Assembly: GCF_001021385.1 (NCBI RefSeq)
Contig: NZ_CP011773.1
Span: forward strand, 3,658,001 to 3,722,000
DNA from: Mycobacterium sp. EPa45
Lineage (GTDB): Bacteria; Actinomycetota; Actinomycetes; Mycobacteriales; Mycobacteriaceae
Length of the DNA stretch: 64,000 nt
Direction: 5' to 3'
This document shows positions 15,919 through 23,548 of the stretch, piece by piece (positions within the stretch are counted from its first letter, which is position 1; the number at the start of each line of letters is the position of its first letter). Made by a program: the position numbers and the translations under genes. Below the pieces are notes generated by a model. That model made no database searches and was not told where the DNA came from. It saw only the letters and a program-made list of their open reading frames with translations.

Positions 15919-16232
15919 GGACCAACAACTGGCCCGCGATGTGCGGCCAGGAGCGGACTAGGTTCCGCGATGAATATGACGGCACTGGCCGCCTCGTTGT
16001 CGCCGACCGCGCCGACGGCCACCCGGGCGCAGTGTTGGTGCTGCCCGACGACAGCAAGCGCGGCGAGGTCTACGTGCTCACCAGCGGTGAGGTCGACGGT
16101 CTGATCGCGGCGCTGCGAAAGAACGCGCACGAAACAGCGATCTCCAGTTGCGGATGGTGCGACAGCGTCGGCATGGTGGACGGTGAGGACGGCCCGGCGT
16201 TCTGCGACCACCCACCACCCATCGACGCCTGA
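15915..16232 (+). CDS. Unknown 105-residue protein with C-terminal cysteine cluster
   Basis: Overlaps the preceding gene by four bases (ATGA). The body is a predicted alpha/beta fold with RLVVADRADGHPGAVLVL and a VYVLTSGEVDGLIAAL segment. The C-terminus SSCGWCDSVGM...PAFCDHPPP could bind a zinc ion through C-x-x-C and C-x-H. No family could be named. Position and coupling place it in the element's plus-strand cargo operon. Confidence 0.6.
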   Translation: MRTNNWPAMCGQERTRFRDEYDGTGRLVVADRADGHPGAVLVLPDDSKRGEVYVLTSGEVDGLIAALRKNAHETAISSCGWCDSVGMVDGEDGPAFCDHPPPIDA

Positions 16233-16308
16233 CCACCGCCATGTGGACAACGAGGATCGGCGCGTCGGCCGCAGGGTGACCGCGGATTCCTCGTAGTCTC
16301 AACGCAGG

Positions 16309-17037
16309 ATGTCCGCCCCGAACTACGTAATGGTCGGCAGCCCCGGCGACGTTGCCCCGACCCTGGCTGGGCCGGGCACCCTCCGCTGGGCCAGCGGCCA
16401 ACCCGTTGGTCCTCGGTCGATGACGTGGCAGGTCATCGGCGCTCGGAACAGCGACGACATTTACGTCGGCGCGCGCGGGCTGATGCACGACATGAAATTG
16501 AGCCTGCATATGTCACGCGTATGGCGGTGGGCATTCACGCAACAAGCGCTGCAGAAGTACTTCCCGCCCGGCGCAGACTCGAAAGTCATTCGCTACGAAG
16601 AATCCGCACCGTTCGCCGACGGATGGCGCCGGGGAGCGGTAATCCGCACGCCATCAACCACGTTCGGCCCGGCCTATTCCGAGAAACGCCCCAGCGACAA
16701 GCAGCCGATCCGGTTCTTCACCGCGCCGGACCCTCCGCAGCATTGGCAATACCACGTCCTGATCGCCGAACCTGCAGCACCGCCCATCCAGATTCCAGTG
16801 GTCTTCGTCGGGTCGATGGTGCTCACATCCGGCAAGACCGTTTGCGTCGTCGCTGACCACTGGGAGATGACTACGGAACGCGAGCAGTCGATCGCCCAGG
16901 CAATCGGAGCGGCTGCCGAGGAGCCGAGGGCTCGCGCGGGTATTGCGTCGGGCGACATTGGCGGAGTTCCGCTCCTAATCGACCTGGCTAGATTGCGCCC
17001 CGAAGACGGCGAACATGCTGACGCGGGTGGCGGTTAG
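16309..17037 (+). CDS. Unknown 242-residue protein, third cargo gene
   Basis: Soluble and tryptophan-rich in the middle (SRVWRWAFTQQAL). It contains a strand-like stretch IPVVFVGSMVLTSGKTVCVVADHW and an acidic, Gly-rich tail. There is no signal peptide or membrane helix, and no family is recognised. It follows the two coupled cargo genes after 76 bases and is on the same strand, facing the phage core genes. It could be an exclusion or defence gene carried by the element, but nothing in the sequence proves this. Confidence 0.6.
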   Translation: MSAPNYVMVGSPGDVAPTLAGPGTLRWASGQPVGPRSMTWQVIGARNSDDIYVGARGLMHDMKLSLHMSRVWRWAFTQQALQKYFPPGADSKVIRYEESAPFADGWRRGAVIRTPSTTFGPAYSEKRPSDKQPIRFFTAPDPPQHWQYHVLIAEPAAPPIQIPVVFVGSMVLTSGKTVCVVADHWEMTTEREQSIAQAIGAAAEEPRARAGIASGDIGGVPLLIDLARLRPEDGEHADAGGG

Positions 17038-17140
17038 CCCCGCCCGGGGACTTCCTTGTGTGCTGCGGCTGCGTCGCGGAACCAGCAGACCCACATCCGC
17101 GACGCCATTACCGGCCGTCGGCCGCACCACGTGGACTACG

Positions 17141-17311
17141 TTATCGGCCTCCACCCGCGCTACGGAACTGCAGATCTGCAAACGTCTCGTCACGCTTGCG
17201 CTTCTCGCCCTCAGCTTCGAGTGCCGCGACCCGCGCGCTCAACGCCTCAATCTTCTCGTTCAGCGCGACAAACGCTTCCTGGACCGACGCCGCAAACTCG
17301 TCATTCGACAT
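17141..17311 (-). CDS. Small coiled-coil protein
   Basis: 56 residues from the ATG at 17311, which has AAAGGA nine bases upstream. The sequence SVQEAFVALNEKIEALSARVAALEAEGEKRKR has heptad hydrophobic spacing and is almost certainly a coiled coil. It is converging with the last plus-strand cargo gene. Small coiled-coil proteins of this sort are common downstream of phage structural genes. Function unknown; a start at 17320 is also possible. Confidence 0.55.
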   Translation of the reverse strand: MSNDEFAASVQEAFVALNEKIEALSARVAALEAEGEKRKRDETFADLQFRSAGGGR

Positions 17312-17437
17312 ATCCGTCATTCCTTTGCTCGACAGAACTGATGGAGATCGGGTGCCAATCAAGCGTAGGCGGCGGGTACGACATCGGTGCTTACAGGGCC
17401 GCCGGAAAGCCGCAGACCTGTCGACGGCACCAGACCG

Positions 17438-17728
17438 TCACACGTAGGCAGTCATCCGGCGCCCGCCCCCTCCACGTGCGGGCCGCGTTCCGCGCCGGTG
17501 CTGGCCGGACGACCGCTGTTCTGAGCCGCCCACCAGGCCGTGCCAGTGCTCGATTGGATACACCGGCGACCCGTCGACGTAGATCATTCCGCCACGATGT
17601 CGTACACCTCGGCTCGTGCCACGCTTGCGGTACAAGCGAGCACGTTTGGCGTGCTCGTCGGTGCAAGTCCGGCAGCGGCACCCGCGTGGGTAGCCGTCAC
17701 CGGCACGGCGGTGCTTGATTTCGCTCAC
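17438..17728 (-). CDS. Small phage protein with Cys-x-Cys-x2-Cys motif
   Basis: Starts at GTG 17728 with AAAGG eight bases before it. The N-terminal half has GYPRGCRCRTCTDEHAKRARLY, a pattern seen in many small actinophage proteins that probably bind zinc. The middle, GGMIYVDGSPVYPIEHWHGLV, looks like an ordered domain, and the tail is basic. The longer frame to 18040 overlaps the glycosyltransferase gene and is not credible. The exact role is unknown. Confidence 0.6.
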   Translation of the reverse strand: MSEIKHRRAGDGYPRGCRCRTCTDEHAKRARLYRKRGTSRGVRHRGGMIYVDGSPVYPIEHWHGLVGGSEQRSSGQHRRGTRPARGGGGRRMTAYV

Positions 17729-17877
17729 TTGCAATACCTTTCGCGGGGCGTGGTACCGGAGAGTCCCACACTCGTCCGGCCTGCTAGCGCCAATGACTAC
17801 CGGCGGCGCGCACCCGGGGGGCGGGGGTAAGGCCCCCGGGGTAGGGCTACCGCCATCCGGCGGGTGGCTCGGGGAGC

Positions 17878-18594
17878 TCACAGCGCCACCGCCGTGCCTG
17901 TCCACGTGCGGCGTACTCCGACGCGCCAGGCGCGGCGTCGGCGTGGCGCTCGCCGTCGACCTGCGATCACGGGTTCGCCGTCTAGGTGATCGACAAGCGA
18001 CGGCCATGTGTATCCGACCTTGTGGTCGCGTCGCACACACCAGGCGCTGATCGCTTCGTCGATAGGACGACGCGCGTCGATGCAGCCCAACATGTCGGCG
18101 ACCAGGTGCCCCCGGATAGCCACCCCTACCGCGTGGTGTAGCCGGTCGGCGAGGAACCAGGACACGTCATCGGTTGCTCGGACGATCGCTGAGGCGAACC
18201 TGGACTGCAGGTGCGCTGGACTGCCTGTCCCAAGATAGAGGCCCACCACAGGGGTAGGGGCCACCGCTAGCGCGGCTTCTAGCTCTTCACGAAAGTTGTT
18301 GACCGGCAGGGCATCATCCTCCAGCACTACGATCCACGCATTGCGCTGCGCCGCGCCCAGACACCACCCCCACGTGTGCAGGTGGTTACGGGTACCGCCC
18401 CGGCCCCCCGGGTCTACCTCCACGTGATCTGCCCGTACCCGGGTGGCGAGCCGGTCAGCCATCCCCCGCCTGGCGGGATGTGCCACGACGGCGACCACCG
18501 GGGATGCCGCCCCGATGGTCGCCGCGTGGCCCGCGCCTGGGGCTGGAGGAGCGGCCAGCCCCGTCGCGAGTCCGTTGCGCATTGTGTTGCGCAT
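17878..18594 (-). CDS. Glycosyltransferase-like phage protein
   Basis: About 238 residues from ATG 18594, eight bases after the capsid stop. The pattern HPARRGMADRLATRV near the N-terminus and WIVVLEDDALPVNNF in the middle (E-D-D in place of the sugar-nucleotide metal motif) resembles family-25-type glycosyltransferases found in some mycobacteriophages. The C-terminus is very basic (RRRAPRRRR). Its position directly after the capsid gene suggests it glycosylates the capsid or another virion protein, or alters the cell surface. The start is uncertain because no strong ribosome site is seen. Confidence 0.65.
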   Translation of the reverse strand: MRNTMRNGLATGLAAPPAPGAGHAATIGAASPVVAVVAHPARRGMADRLATRVRADHVEVDPGGRGGTRNHLHTWGWCLGAAQRNAWIVVLEDDALPVNNFREELEAALAVAPTPVVGLYLGTGSPAHLQSRFASAIVRATDDVSWFLADRLHHAVGVAIRGHLVADMLGCIDARRPIDEAISAWCVRRDHKVGYTWPSLVDHLDGEPVIAGRRRAPRRRRAWRVGVRRTWTGTAVAL

Positions 18595-18601
18595 GTTGGT
18601 G

Positions 18602-19447
18602 TTACGACCCGTCGACGCCCAGGAGGACGACCCGGCTGGCGTCGTGGATCGTGGCACCGAACCGCCAGGTTGCGCGGATTGCGACGGCCTGGCGGTTGAA
18701 GTAGTAGTGCTCGCTGGAGGCGATTTCCAGCCCGCCGTAGACGCTCAAGATCGCCTCCTTGTCGAGGACGATGATGCTGTCCTCGGGCACATCCCGATCG
18801 ACGGTCACACCGACCCCTAGCAGTCGCCGGTCAGCCGGTTCCGTTCCGGCACCGATCAGGCTGACATTGCTGTCGACCGCGGACTTGAGCTTGGACAGGG
18901 TTGCCCAGGCGTTCGGGTGGGCAAGAATGTTGGTCGCCTCACCACCGGCGTTCTCGATCGCGGCGATCGCGTCGATCAGGGCGTCCAGGTCTTCGCCGAT
19001 GACACCGCCGTCGGTGACGCCCTGGTGGATGATTCCGGCCGGGGGGCGCACTGCGGGCGGGGTTGGGGCGGCCTGTGCCAGATAGGCGGCGTTCGCCTTG
19101 CGGGTCATGGCCCGTCGGGTGGCGTTCGACAACAGCTCGGCGGCCTGGCCGGTTTGATACTGCTCGATCGACACCGGGAATAGCACCGCGATCTTGCTGG
19201 TGCCCACCAAGACCTCGTCGTCGTCGGGGTCCGACTCTTCGATCGCGTCACCTTCAGCGACGAAGTCGGGGGCGTCGGTCAGGTCCACTTTCGGCACCCG
19301 CACATAGGGCTCGTCGCCCTTGACGTTTCCGGCCTTCGTGCTGGTGTTCAGGATCAGCGCGTTGGGGATGATCTCGGCTGGCGCGGCGCCTTCCACGTCA
19401 ATGTGAAACGCCTTGGCGCTGCCGGTTGTATTGAACGGATTGGTCAC
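18602..19447 (-). CDS. HK97-fold major capsid protein
   Basis: 281 residues from GTG 19447, which has AGAAGGA eight bases upstream; this beats the ATG at 19483. The sequence has the typical HK97 capsid order: an early beta region (PYVRVPKVDLTDAPDFVAEGDAI as spaced strands), the SKIAVLFPVSIEQYQ segment, a spine helix region with TRRAMTRKANAAYL, and the C-terminal TWRFGATIHDASRVVLL. It would build the shell. Its presence without terminase or portal genes means the element alone could not package DNA, unless a helper phage provides them. Confidence 0.85.
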   Translation of the reverse strand: MTNPFNTTGSAKAFHIDVEGAAPAEIIPNALILNTSTKAGNVKGDEPYVRVPKVDLTDAPDFVAEGDAIEESDPDDDEVLVGTSKIAVLFPVSIEQYQTGQAAELLSNATRRAMTRKANAAYLAQAAPTPPAVRPPAGIIHQGVTDGGVIGEDLDALIDAIAAIENAGGEATNILAHPNAWATLSKLKSAVDSNVSLIGAGTEPADRRLLGVGVTVDRDVPEDSIIVLDKEAILSVYGGLEIASSEHYYFNRQAVAIRATWRFGATIHDASRVVLLGVDGS

Positions 19448-19531
19448 TGGATGTGATCCTTCTGCGGCATCGGCCGCGGACATGTTGCAGAGCAACACAA
19501 TTCGGATTGAGTTCCGCGGCGGCCACGGGCC

Positions 19532-19609
19532 GGTCAGCGTCCCCGCGCGGCGGGGGTGGTTCCTGGCGTCGCACCGCCGGGCCACGGGCCACACGCGGAG
19601 ACGCTGACC
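19532..19609. repeat. Large inverted repeat between scaffold and capsid genes
   Basis: GGTCAGCGTCCCCGC (19532-19546) pairs with GCGGAGACGCTGACC (19595-19609) with one mismatch, around a GC-rich 48-base loop. It lies in the 184-base gap upstream of the capsid start. It could be an mRNA stability or attenuation hairpin controlling capsid output, or a packaging recognition site. Confidence 0.6.
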
Positions 19610-19631
19610 ACCATTCTACTGTGTCAGCCCG

Positions 19632-20405
19632 TCACCGCTGACGAAACGCTGCCGTGAACTGTTCAAGCCCACCGGGGATTTGCGGTGCGCCGCCGCGACC
19701 GACGGCGCCGACGGGATCAGGGCGGCGCGGTCGGCCGGGGATGTCGACGCGGAATTGCGCGATCGTCGATTCGACTGCGGCGGTGAGCTTGTCGTGGTCG
19801 ATGAGGCCGCTGTCGTCGAGGAGCGTGTCGGTCGTGTGACCGGCGGCGGTCAGCAACGCGGGGTCGAGTCCTGCCCGGCCAAGCTCGCGGTCGATGACGG
19901 CCTGCCGGGTGCGGTCGATCATGTCCCGTGATTCAGCGATCAGCCATTCGGCGGTTATGCGGGCTTCGGCCAGATCGGCTTCGGCTGCGCGCAGACGCGT
20001 GCGGTAGCGGGCGGCCTCGTTGGTGGTGCGCTGATCAGCGTCGTCGTCCTGGTGGCCGTCGCCGTTGTCGGCCGAGTCAGCTTCGGCGTCAGCACCCTCG
20101 CCGGCGGTAGACAGGTCCACTGGCGCTTCGGGTTTCCCGTCCGCAACGGGCGGCTGCGGCGGATCACCCGCGGCCGCATCCGTTGAGCCGTCAGCGGCGG
20201 CGCTGGGTGGCTCAGTGGCGGCCGCGGCGCGCGTCCGCATGTGATCCTCTGCAGAGGTGCGCCAGTCGGTGTCGGTCTGGCCAGGTTGGCGGTCGGGCAG
20301 ATCGTCAGGGCAGTCGCCATACAAGTCCTGCATGCGGGCTGCCCAGGCCTCGCTGGATTCAGCCGGGTTGCCTTCAGCTGCATCGGTTTCGATTGGGGTC
20401 GTCAT
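19632..20405 (-). CDS. Scaffold-like phage protein
   Basis: 257 residues from ATG 20405, overlapping the upstream stop (ATGA). The first half is disordered and rich in Asp, Ala, Glu and Pro. The middle (about residues 130-185) is a predicted coiled coil (YRTRLRAAEADLAEARI), and the tail is Gly/Pro/Arg-rich. An acidic coiled-coil protein encoded just before an HK97 capsid gene is the usual position and make-up of a scaffolding protein. No protease domain is visible. Assignment is by composition and place, not by homology. Confidence 0.65.
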   Translation of the reverse strand: MTTPIETDAAEGNPAESSEAWAARMQDLYGDCPDDLPDRQPGQTDTDWRTSAEDHMRTRAAAATEPPSAAADGSTDAAAGDPPQPPVADGKPEAPVDLSTAGEGADAEADSADNGDGHQDDDADQRTTNEAARYRTRLRAAEADLAEARITAEWLIAESRDMIDRTRQAVIDRELGRAGLDPALLTAAGHTTDTLLDDSGLIDHDKLTAAVESTIAQFRVDIPGRPRRPDPVGAVGRGGAPQIPGGLEQFTAAFRQR

Positions 20406-20914
20406 CGGTTGTCCTCCTTGAGCGTGTTGTTGGCGATGTCGTCGATGATGTGATCGGCCGGACCCGCCCACGCGGCGAGAGTTCGGACCAGGAATACGGT
20501 TTGCAGCGCGACCCGGCGGTCGTCGCCGTCGCCGAAGATGCGTGCCATTTCGAGGCGGTTGGCGAAACCGTCGACCGGGGCGATCGCCAGCACCGCGGAA
20601 CCGATGTCGAAGTCGTCGTCGCGTTGCTGTTCGTGGCGTTCCTCGTCGCCCCAGAAGGTTCCGGCCAGCGCTTGCCGGAATGACAGGAAAATCTCTGGGC
20701 CACCGTGGTAGTCGTCAGCGATGTGTCGGGCCAGAGTGGCGGCGGTCGCGGTCAGGACTTGCCACGGTAGACCGGACCGGTCGAGGGCGGCCCCGACGCC
20801 GACGCCGCGGATGGTGTCGTTCGTCCACGGCCGGAAGTGCCCGGCCGCATGGGCGGCTTCTACGACAGCCCGTACCGCTGCGCTGGGAGGGCTAGAGGGT
20901 TGGTGCTGGGTCAT
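20402..20914 (-). CDS. Unknown 170-residue element protein
   Basis: Starts at ATG 20914, four bases inside the WhiB gene's stop (ATGA), and ends overlapping the scaffold-like gene. The protein appears alpha-helical and soluble, with acidic patches (DEERHEQQRDDDFD) and the C-terminal ADHIIDDIANNTLKEDNR. No family is recognised. Sitting in a tightly coupled WhiB-unknown-scaffold string, it may be a packaging or assembly factor, but the sequence gives no direct evidence. Confidence 0.7.
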   Translation of the reverse strand: MTQHQPSSPPSAAVRAVVEAAHAAGHFRPWTNDTIRGVGVGAALDRSGLPWQVLTATAATLARHIADDYHGGPEIFLSFRQALAGTFWGDEERHEQQRDDDFDIGSAVLAIAPVDGFANRLEMARIFGDGDDRRVALQTVFLVRTLAAWAGPADHIIDDIANNTLKEDNR

Positions 20915-21441
20915 GCGATTGCTCCTTCGGGTTCGGCTTGGAGGGTCCAGGTTGTGTTCCTGCTCGTCCGCGTGATCGTGACGCCCAGGCGTTGGGCTGC
21001 CTGGTGGACGGTGGCGCGGTGGTGTCCGGCGGCCGCCGCGGCGGCGTTGATCGCCGCGGATGTGTCGCTGCCACCCACGGCGGCCATGTGGGCGGCAAGC
21101 CAGTTCGCGGCCCGGTCGGCTTTGGTGGCCCGCGGTGGCTTCGGGGTGGCCGGTGGGCGCAGCTTGGGTGGTGTCGGTTCGGCGATGATCCGTCCGGCCA
21201 CGACACCGGCGGGCCGTTGGCGGCGTGGGAGTGACGCCAACCAAAGGGCGCAGGGGGTGAGCGCGGGGCAGCCGTTGCAGATGTCGACGGCGGTCTGTCG
21301 GCGTGCCACCTCGTCGGGGTGGTCGCCGGAGATGCCGTCGCCCGGCGGATCGAAGAGATGGTGTCGTCCACGGCAGGCGGCGCCGGGGAGATTCGGGATG
21401 GCGCGAGCCAAGTCGGTGAAGAAGTCCTCGATGAATGTCAT
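20911..21441 (-). CDS. WhiB-family iron-sulfur protein of the element
   Basis: 176 residues. Four cysteines, Cys23, Cys55, Cys58 and Cys64, follow the WhiB pattern C...C-x2-C-x5-C that holds a 4Fe-4S cluster, followed by PAGVVAGR in place of the usual G-V/I-W-G-G turn. WhiB proteins bind sigma factor region 4 and change promoter choice; phage-encoded ones can repress host WhiB2 or block superinfection. The C-terminal extension (about residues 105-176) is Ala-rich, with a helical, helix-turn-helix-like segment. It is coupled to the next gene. Confidence 0.85.
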   Translation of the reverse strand: MTFIEDFFTDLARAIPNLPGAACRGRHHLFDPPGDGISGDHPDEVARRQTAVDICNGCPALTPCALWLASLPRRQRPAGVVAGRIIAEPTPPKLRPPATPKPPRATKADRAANWLAAHMAAVGGSDTSAAINAAAAAAGHHRATVHQAAQRLGVTITRTSRNTTWTLQAEPEGAIA

Positions 21442-21474
21442 TGGCGTTGACCGGCGTTCGGGGTGACCGTGGTG

Positions 21475-21553
21475 ACCACCCCCCGGGTCTTAAGGACCCC
21501 GGGGTGGTTGGTAATTTCCACCGAGGGGTGGTCATAGTGGTAATTGGTGGTCA
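21475..21553. repeat. Hairpin and iteron-like repeats between the RepA-type ATPase and WhiB genes
   Basis: A near-perfect hairpin (ACCACC...GGGTC, loop CTTAAG, GACCC...GGTGGT) spans 21475-21508. Beside it GGTGGTCA occurs at 21527-21534 and 21546-21553, and TGGTAATT occurs twice between 21505 and 21548. The second GGTGGTCA covers the stop of the upstream ATPase gene. Such repeats next to a replication ATPase could be its origin binding sites; a transcription pause is the alternative. Confidence 0.55.
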
Positions 21554-23083
21554 ACACGATTTGCCGCCTTCTCGGTAGAACGGGCGCTGTTCGCTGCCCA
21601 GGTTGACCAGCTGGCCGGATTTCTCCAGGTCATTGATGCCGCGATACGCCGTGACGCTGGGAACGCCTATCTCCACAGCTGTGTTGCGTAGTTGTGCTCG
21701 CGTTGCTCCGGTTGCCCCGAAGTGGTCACGGAAGATGGTCAGAATTTTCTCCGCGCGATCATCGGTTACCAGGGGGTGGTCAAAGTCGCTGTGCGCCTTC
21801 AGCACCAGGCTGCCGGTGCCGGGAATGGGATCGGGCCGCAGCTGATGGCGATCGTCCTCTGGCCCGTCTTTTCGCTTTTCGCGGGCGAGGTCGATGACGC
21901 CGCCGTCGCGGGTGACGGCGTAGACGGTGTCGGCCCCGGCCTCGAACACGGACGAGCCGCGGAAGGTCTTGCCGTCTTTGCCGGTGTGGTGGACACCGAG
22001 GACGACGCCGCGACCGTCGAGGGTGTGCTCACGTAGCCGGGTGAGGGTGTCGACGACTTGGCCGCAGTCCTTCGCCGAGTTCTCGTCGGCGCCGACCATG
22101 CACCGGGCCAATGTGTCGATGATGACGAACCCGTAGCCGGTATCGGCGATCAGCGCCGTCAGGTCGCGGACGTCTGCGGGGTTGGTGAGATTCACAGCGG
22201 CGGGAAGGATGTCGAGGTCGCCGTCACCGATCTTGGTCTGCCAGCCTGTCTCCCACGCGTTCATGCGGGCCTTGAGCCCATAGGCGCCTTCAGCGGCAGC
22301 GTAGAGAACCCGGCGCTTCTCGGTGGCCCGCCCCTGCCACGGGTGGCCGGTGGCGACGCTGGCGGCCCAGTCGAGCGCGATGAACGACTTGAATGTCGCC
22401 CACCGGCCGTACAGCAGGGCGACGGTGCCTTGGTCGAGAACGTTGTCGATCAGCGGCTCGGGGTCGGGCAGCGTTCGCAACGCCGACCGGTTGAGCAGCT
22501 TGGCGGCGAACCGGTTGAGGGTGTCGCCGCACGGGTCGAACGTGGTGTTACCGCCACCGTATTCGTTGAGCAGGGTGATGTCGGCGGGGCCGTGCCGGTC
22601 GGCGCCATTCTGGGCGGATTCGAGGGTGCGGCGGATTCCGTTTGGGCCGCAGTTGTGGTCGGTGTCGAGTCCGCAGGCGACGGCGGCGTCGGCCATAGCC
22701 TCGGTGACGATCTCGCGGTCTACTCCGAAGCGGTCGGCGATTCGGTAGCCGCGCAGCGCGTTCGCGTTGAGCGTGTGATTGCGGCCGCTGTCTGGCGCCA
22801 TGCAGGCTAGTTCGGCGGCCAGACTCGCCGCCGCGGCGCGCACATACCGTTCGGCGTCCCTACCGGCCTCCCGGTCCCCCGGTGGTCGCGCGCGTGGCGC
22901 TGGGTTGGTTTGATACCGCTCGGCGGCGAGGCCTTGGGCGATGATCCACGCTTTCACGTGCGGCAGTTTCGGCTTGGTGTCTCCGTCCGGTGGTAGCCTT
23001 GTGGGGCAATGGTTTTCGCCTGATGAGGCGCTCGGGACGGCATGCCCGGGCGTTTCGTCTTGTTGGGGCAAGGTTTTCCGCAC
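21551..23083 (-). CDS. RepA-type AAA ATPase/helicase with primase-like N-terminal region
   Basis: 510 residues. An N-terminal helical region (about 75-165, with ALRGYRIADRFGVDREIV and RRTLESAQNGADR) resembles primase-associated domains of phage replication proteins. The RecA-like ATPase (about 205-430) has a P-loop LLYGRWATFKS at 226-233, Walker B GFVIIDTLARCM and a helicase-type HHTGKDGKTFRGSS stretch. A C-terminal winged helix (about 450-505) follows. It is likely to start replication of the excised element. The first codon is GTG; a later start cannot be excluded. A gene of this kind supports element-borne replication rather than passive cargo. Confidence 0.82.
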   Translation of the reverse strand: MRKTLPQQDETPGHAVPSASSGENHCPTRLPPDGDTKPKLPHVKAWIIAQGLAAERYQTNPAPRARPPGDREAGRDAERYVRAAAASLAAELACMAPDSGRNHTLNANALRGYRIADRFGVDREIVTEAMADAAVACGLDTDHNCGPNGIRRTLESAQNGADRHGPADITLLNEYGGGNTTFDPCGDTLNRFAAKLLNRSALRTLPDPEPLIDNVLDQGTVALLYGRWATFKSFIALDWAASVATGHPWQGRATEKRRVLYAAAEGAYGLKARMNAWETGWQTKIGDGDLDILPAAVNLTNPADVRDLTALIADTGYGFVIIDTLARCMVGADENSAKDCGQVVDTLTRLREHTLDGRGVVLGVHHTGKDGKTFRGSSVFEAGADTVYAVTRDGGVIDLAREKRKDGPEDDRHQLRPDPIPGTGSLVLKAHSDFDHPLVTDDRAEKILTIFRDHFGATGATRAQLRNTAVEIGVPSVTAYRGINDLEKSGQLVNLGSEQRPFYREGGKSC

Positions 23084-23129
23084 TTCCTTGGACCGGGCCT
23101 GCGGTTAGGTTTGATTTAAGTGTCGGCTT

Positions 23130-23333
23130 TTAGACGGCGGCGGCGGCTTCTCCAAGCCGCTCGACGTATTCGCGCAGTGAATCGGCGGTGATGAACCCTC
23201 GCGTCCCGATGTTGACCTTGGTGATCTCGCCGCTGCGGATTAGGCGGTAGAGGGTGCTGCGTCCGATGCCGCCCAGCTGATAGATGGCGGCGTCGATCGG
23301 GATCAGCATCTGCGTCGGGCTGTCGGTTGGCAT
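23130..23333 (-). CDS. Excisionase / AlpA-type helix-turn-helix protein
   Basis: 67 residues from ATG 23333, preceded by GGAGG at a good distance. The sequence IDAAIYQLGGIGRSTLYRLIRSGEI is a MerR-like winged helix as found in AlpA and phage Xis proteins. The next part (KVNIGTRGFITADSLREYVERL) completes the fold. It probably directs the integrase toward excision and may also act as a repressor. It lies between integrase and replication genes, the usual xis place. No separate immunity repressor gene was found. Confidence 0.82.
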   Translation of the reverse strand: MPTDSPTQMLIPIDAAIYQLGGIGRSTLYRLIRSGEITKVNIGTRGFITADSLREYVERLGEAAAAV

Positions 23334-23450
23334 AGGTGCCTCCTTGGGTGTTCTCGTGCGCGGGGTGTGGGCTGGCACGCTTGACACAACGGTGGCACAG
23401 GAAATGGACACGGTCGGCTGAGTCAGGACGAAAGTGTTTGCAACAGAACG

Positions 23451-23524
23451 GTAGACAGGTCTACAGCAGGTTTAGTGGAGTGCTCTCCGCTACGTGCGTC
23501 GATGGCGCGAAATGTTTAGCAAAC
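23451..23524. promoter_or_regulatory. Palindromes in the integrase/excisionase gap
   Basis: GTAGACAGGTCTAC (23451-23464) is a 6-2-6 perfect palindrome, and GTTTAGCAAAC (23514-23524) is a 4-3-4 palindrome, both in the 215-base gap between the integrase end and the excisionase start. They are candidate binding sites for the excisionase-like protein or a repressor. This gap also should hold the promoter of the replication operon. Confidence 0.5.
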
Positions 23525-23548
23525 GGCGAAACGTGCGCGTGGCCGACG

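Noticed and set aside
17729..18040. N-terminal extension of the small Cys-motif phage protein
   Set aside because: Low-complexity Arg/Pro sequence that overlaps the glycosyltransferase-like gene; GTG 17728 has a proper ribosome site.
20915..21535. N-terminal extension of the 170-residue element protein over the WhiB gene
   Set aside because: It is a shifted-frame shadow of the WhiB coding sequence; the ATG at 20914 overlaps the WhiB stop as ATGA.
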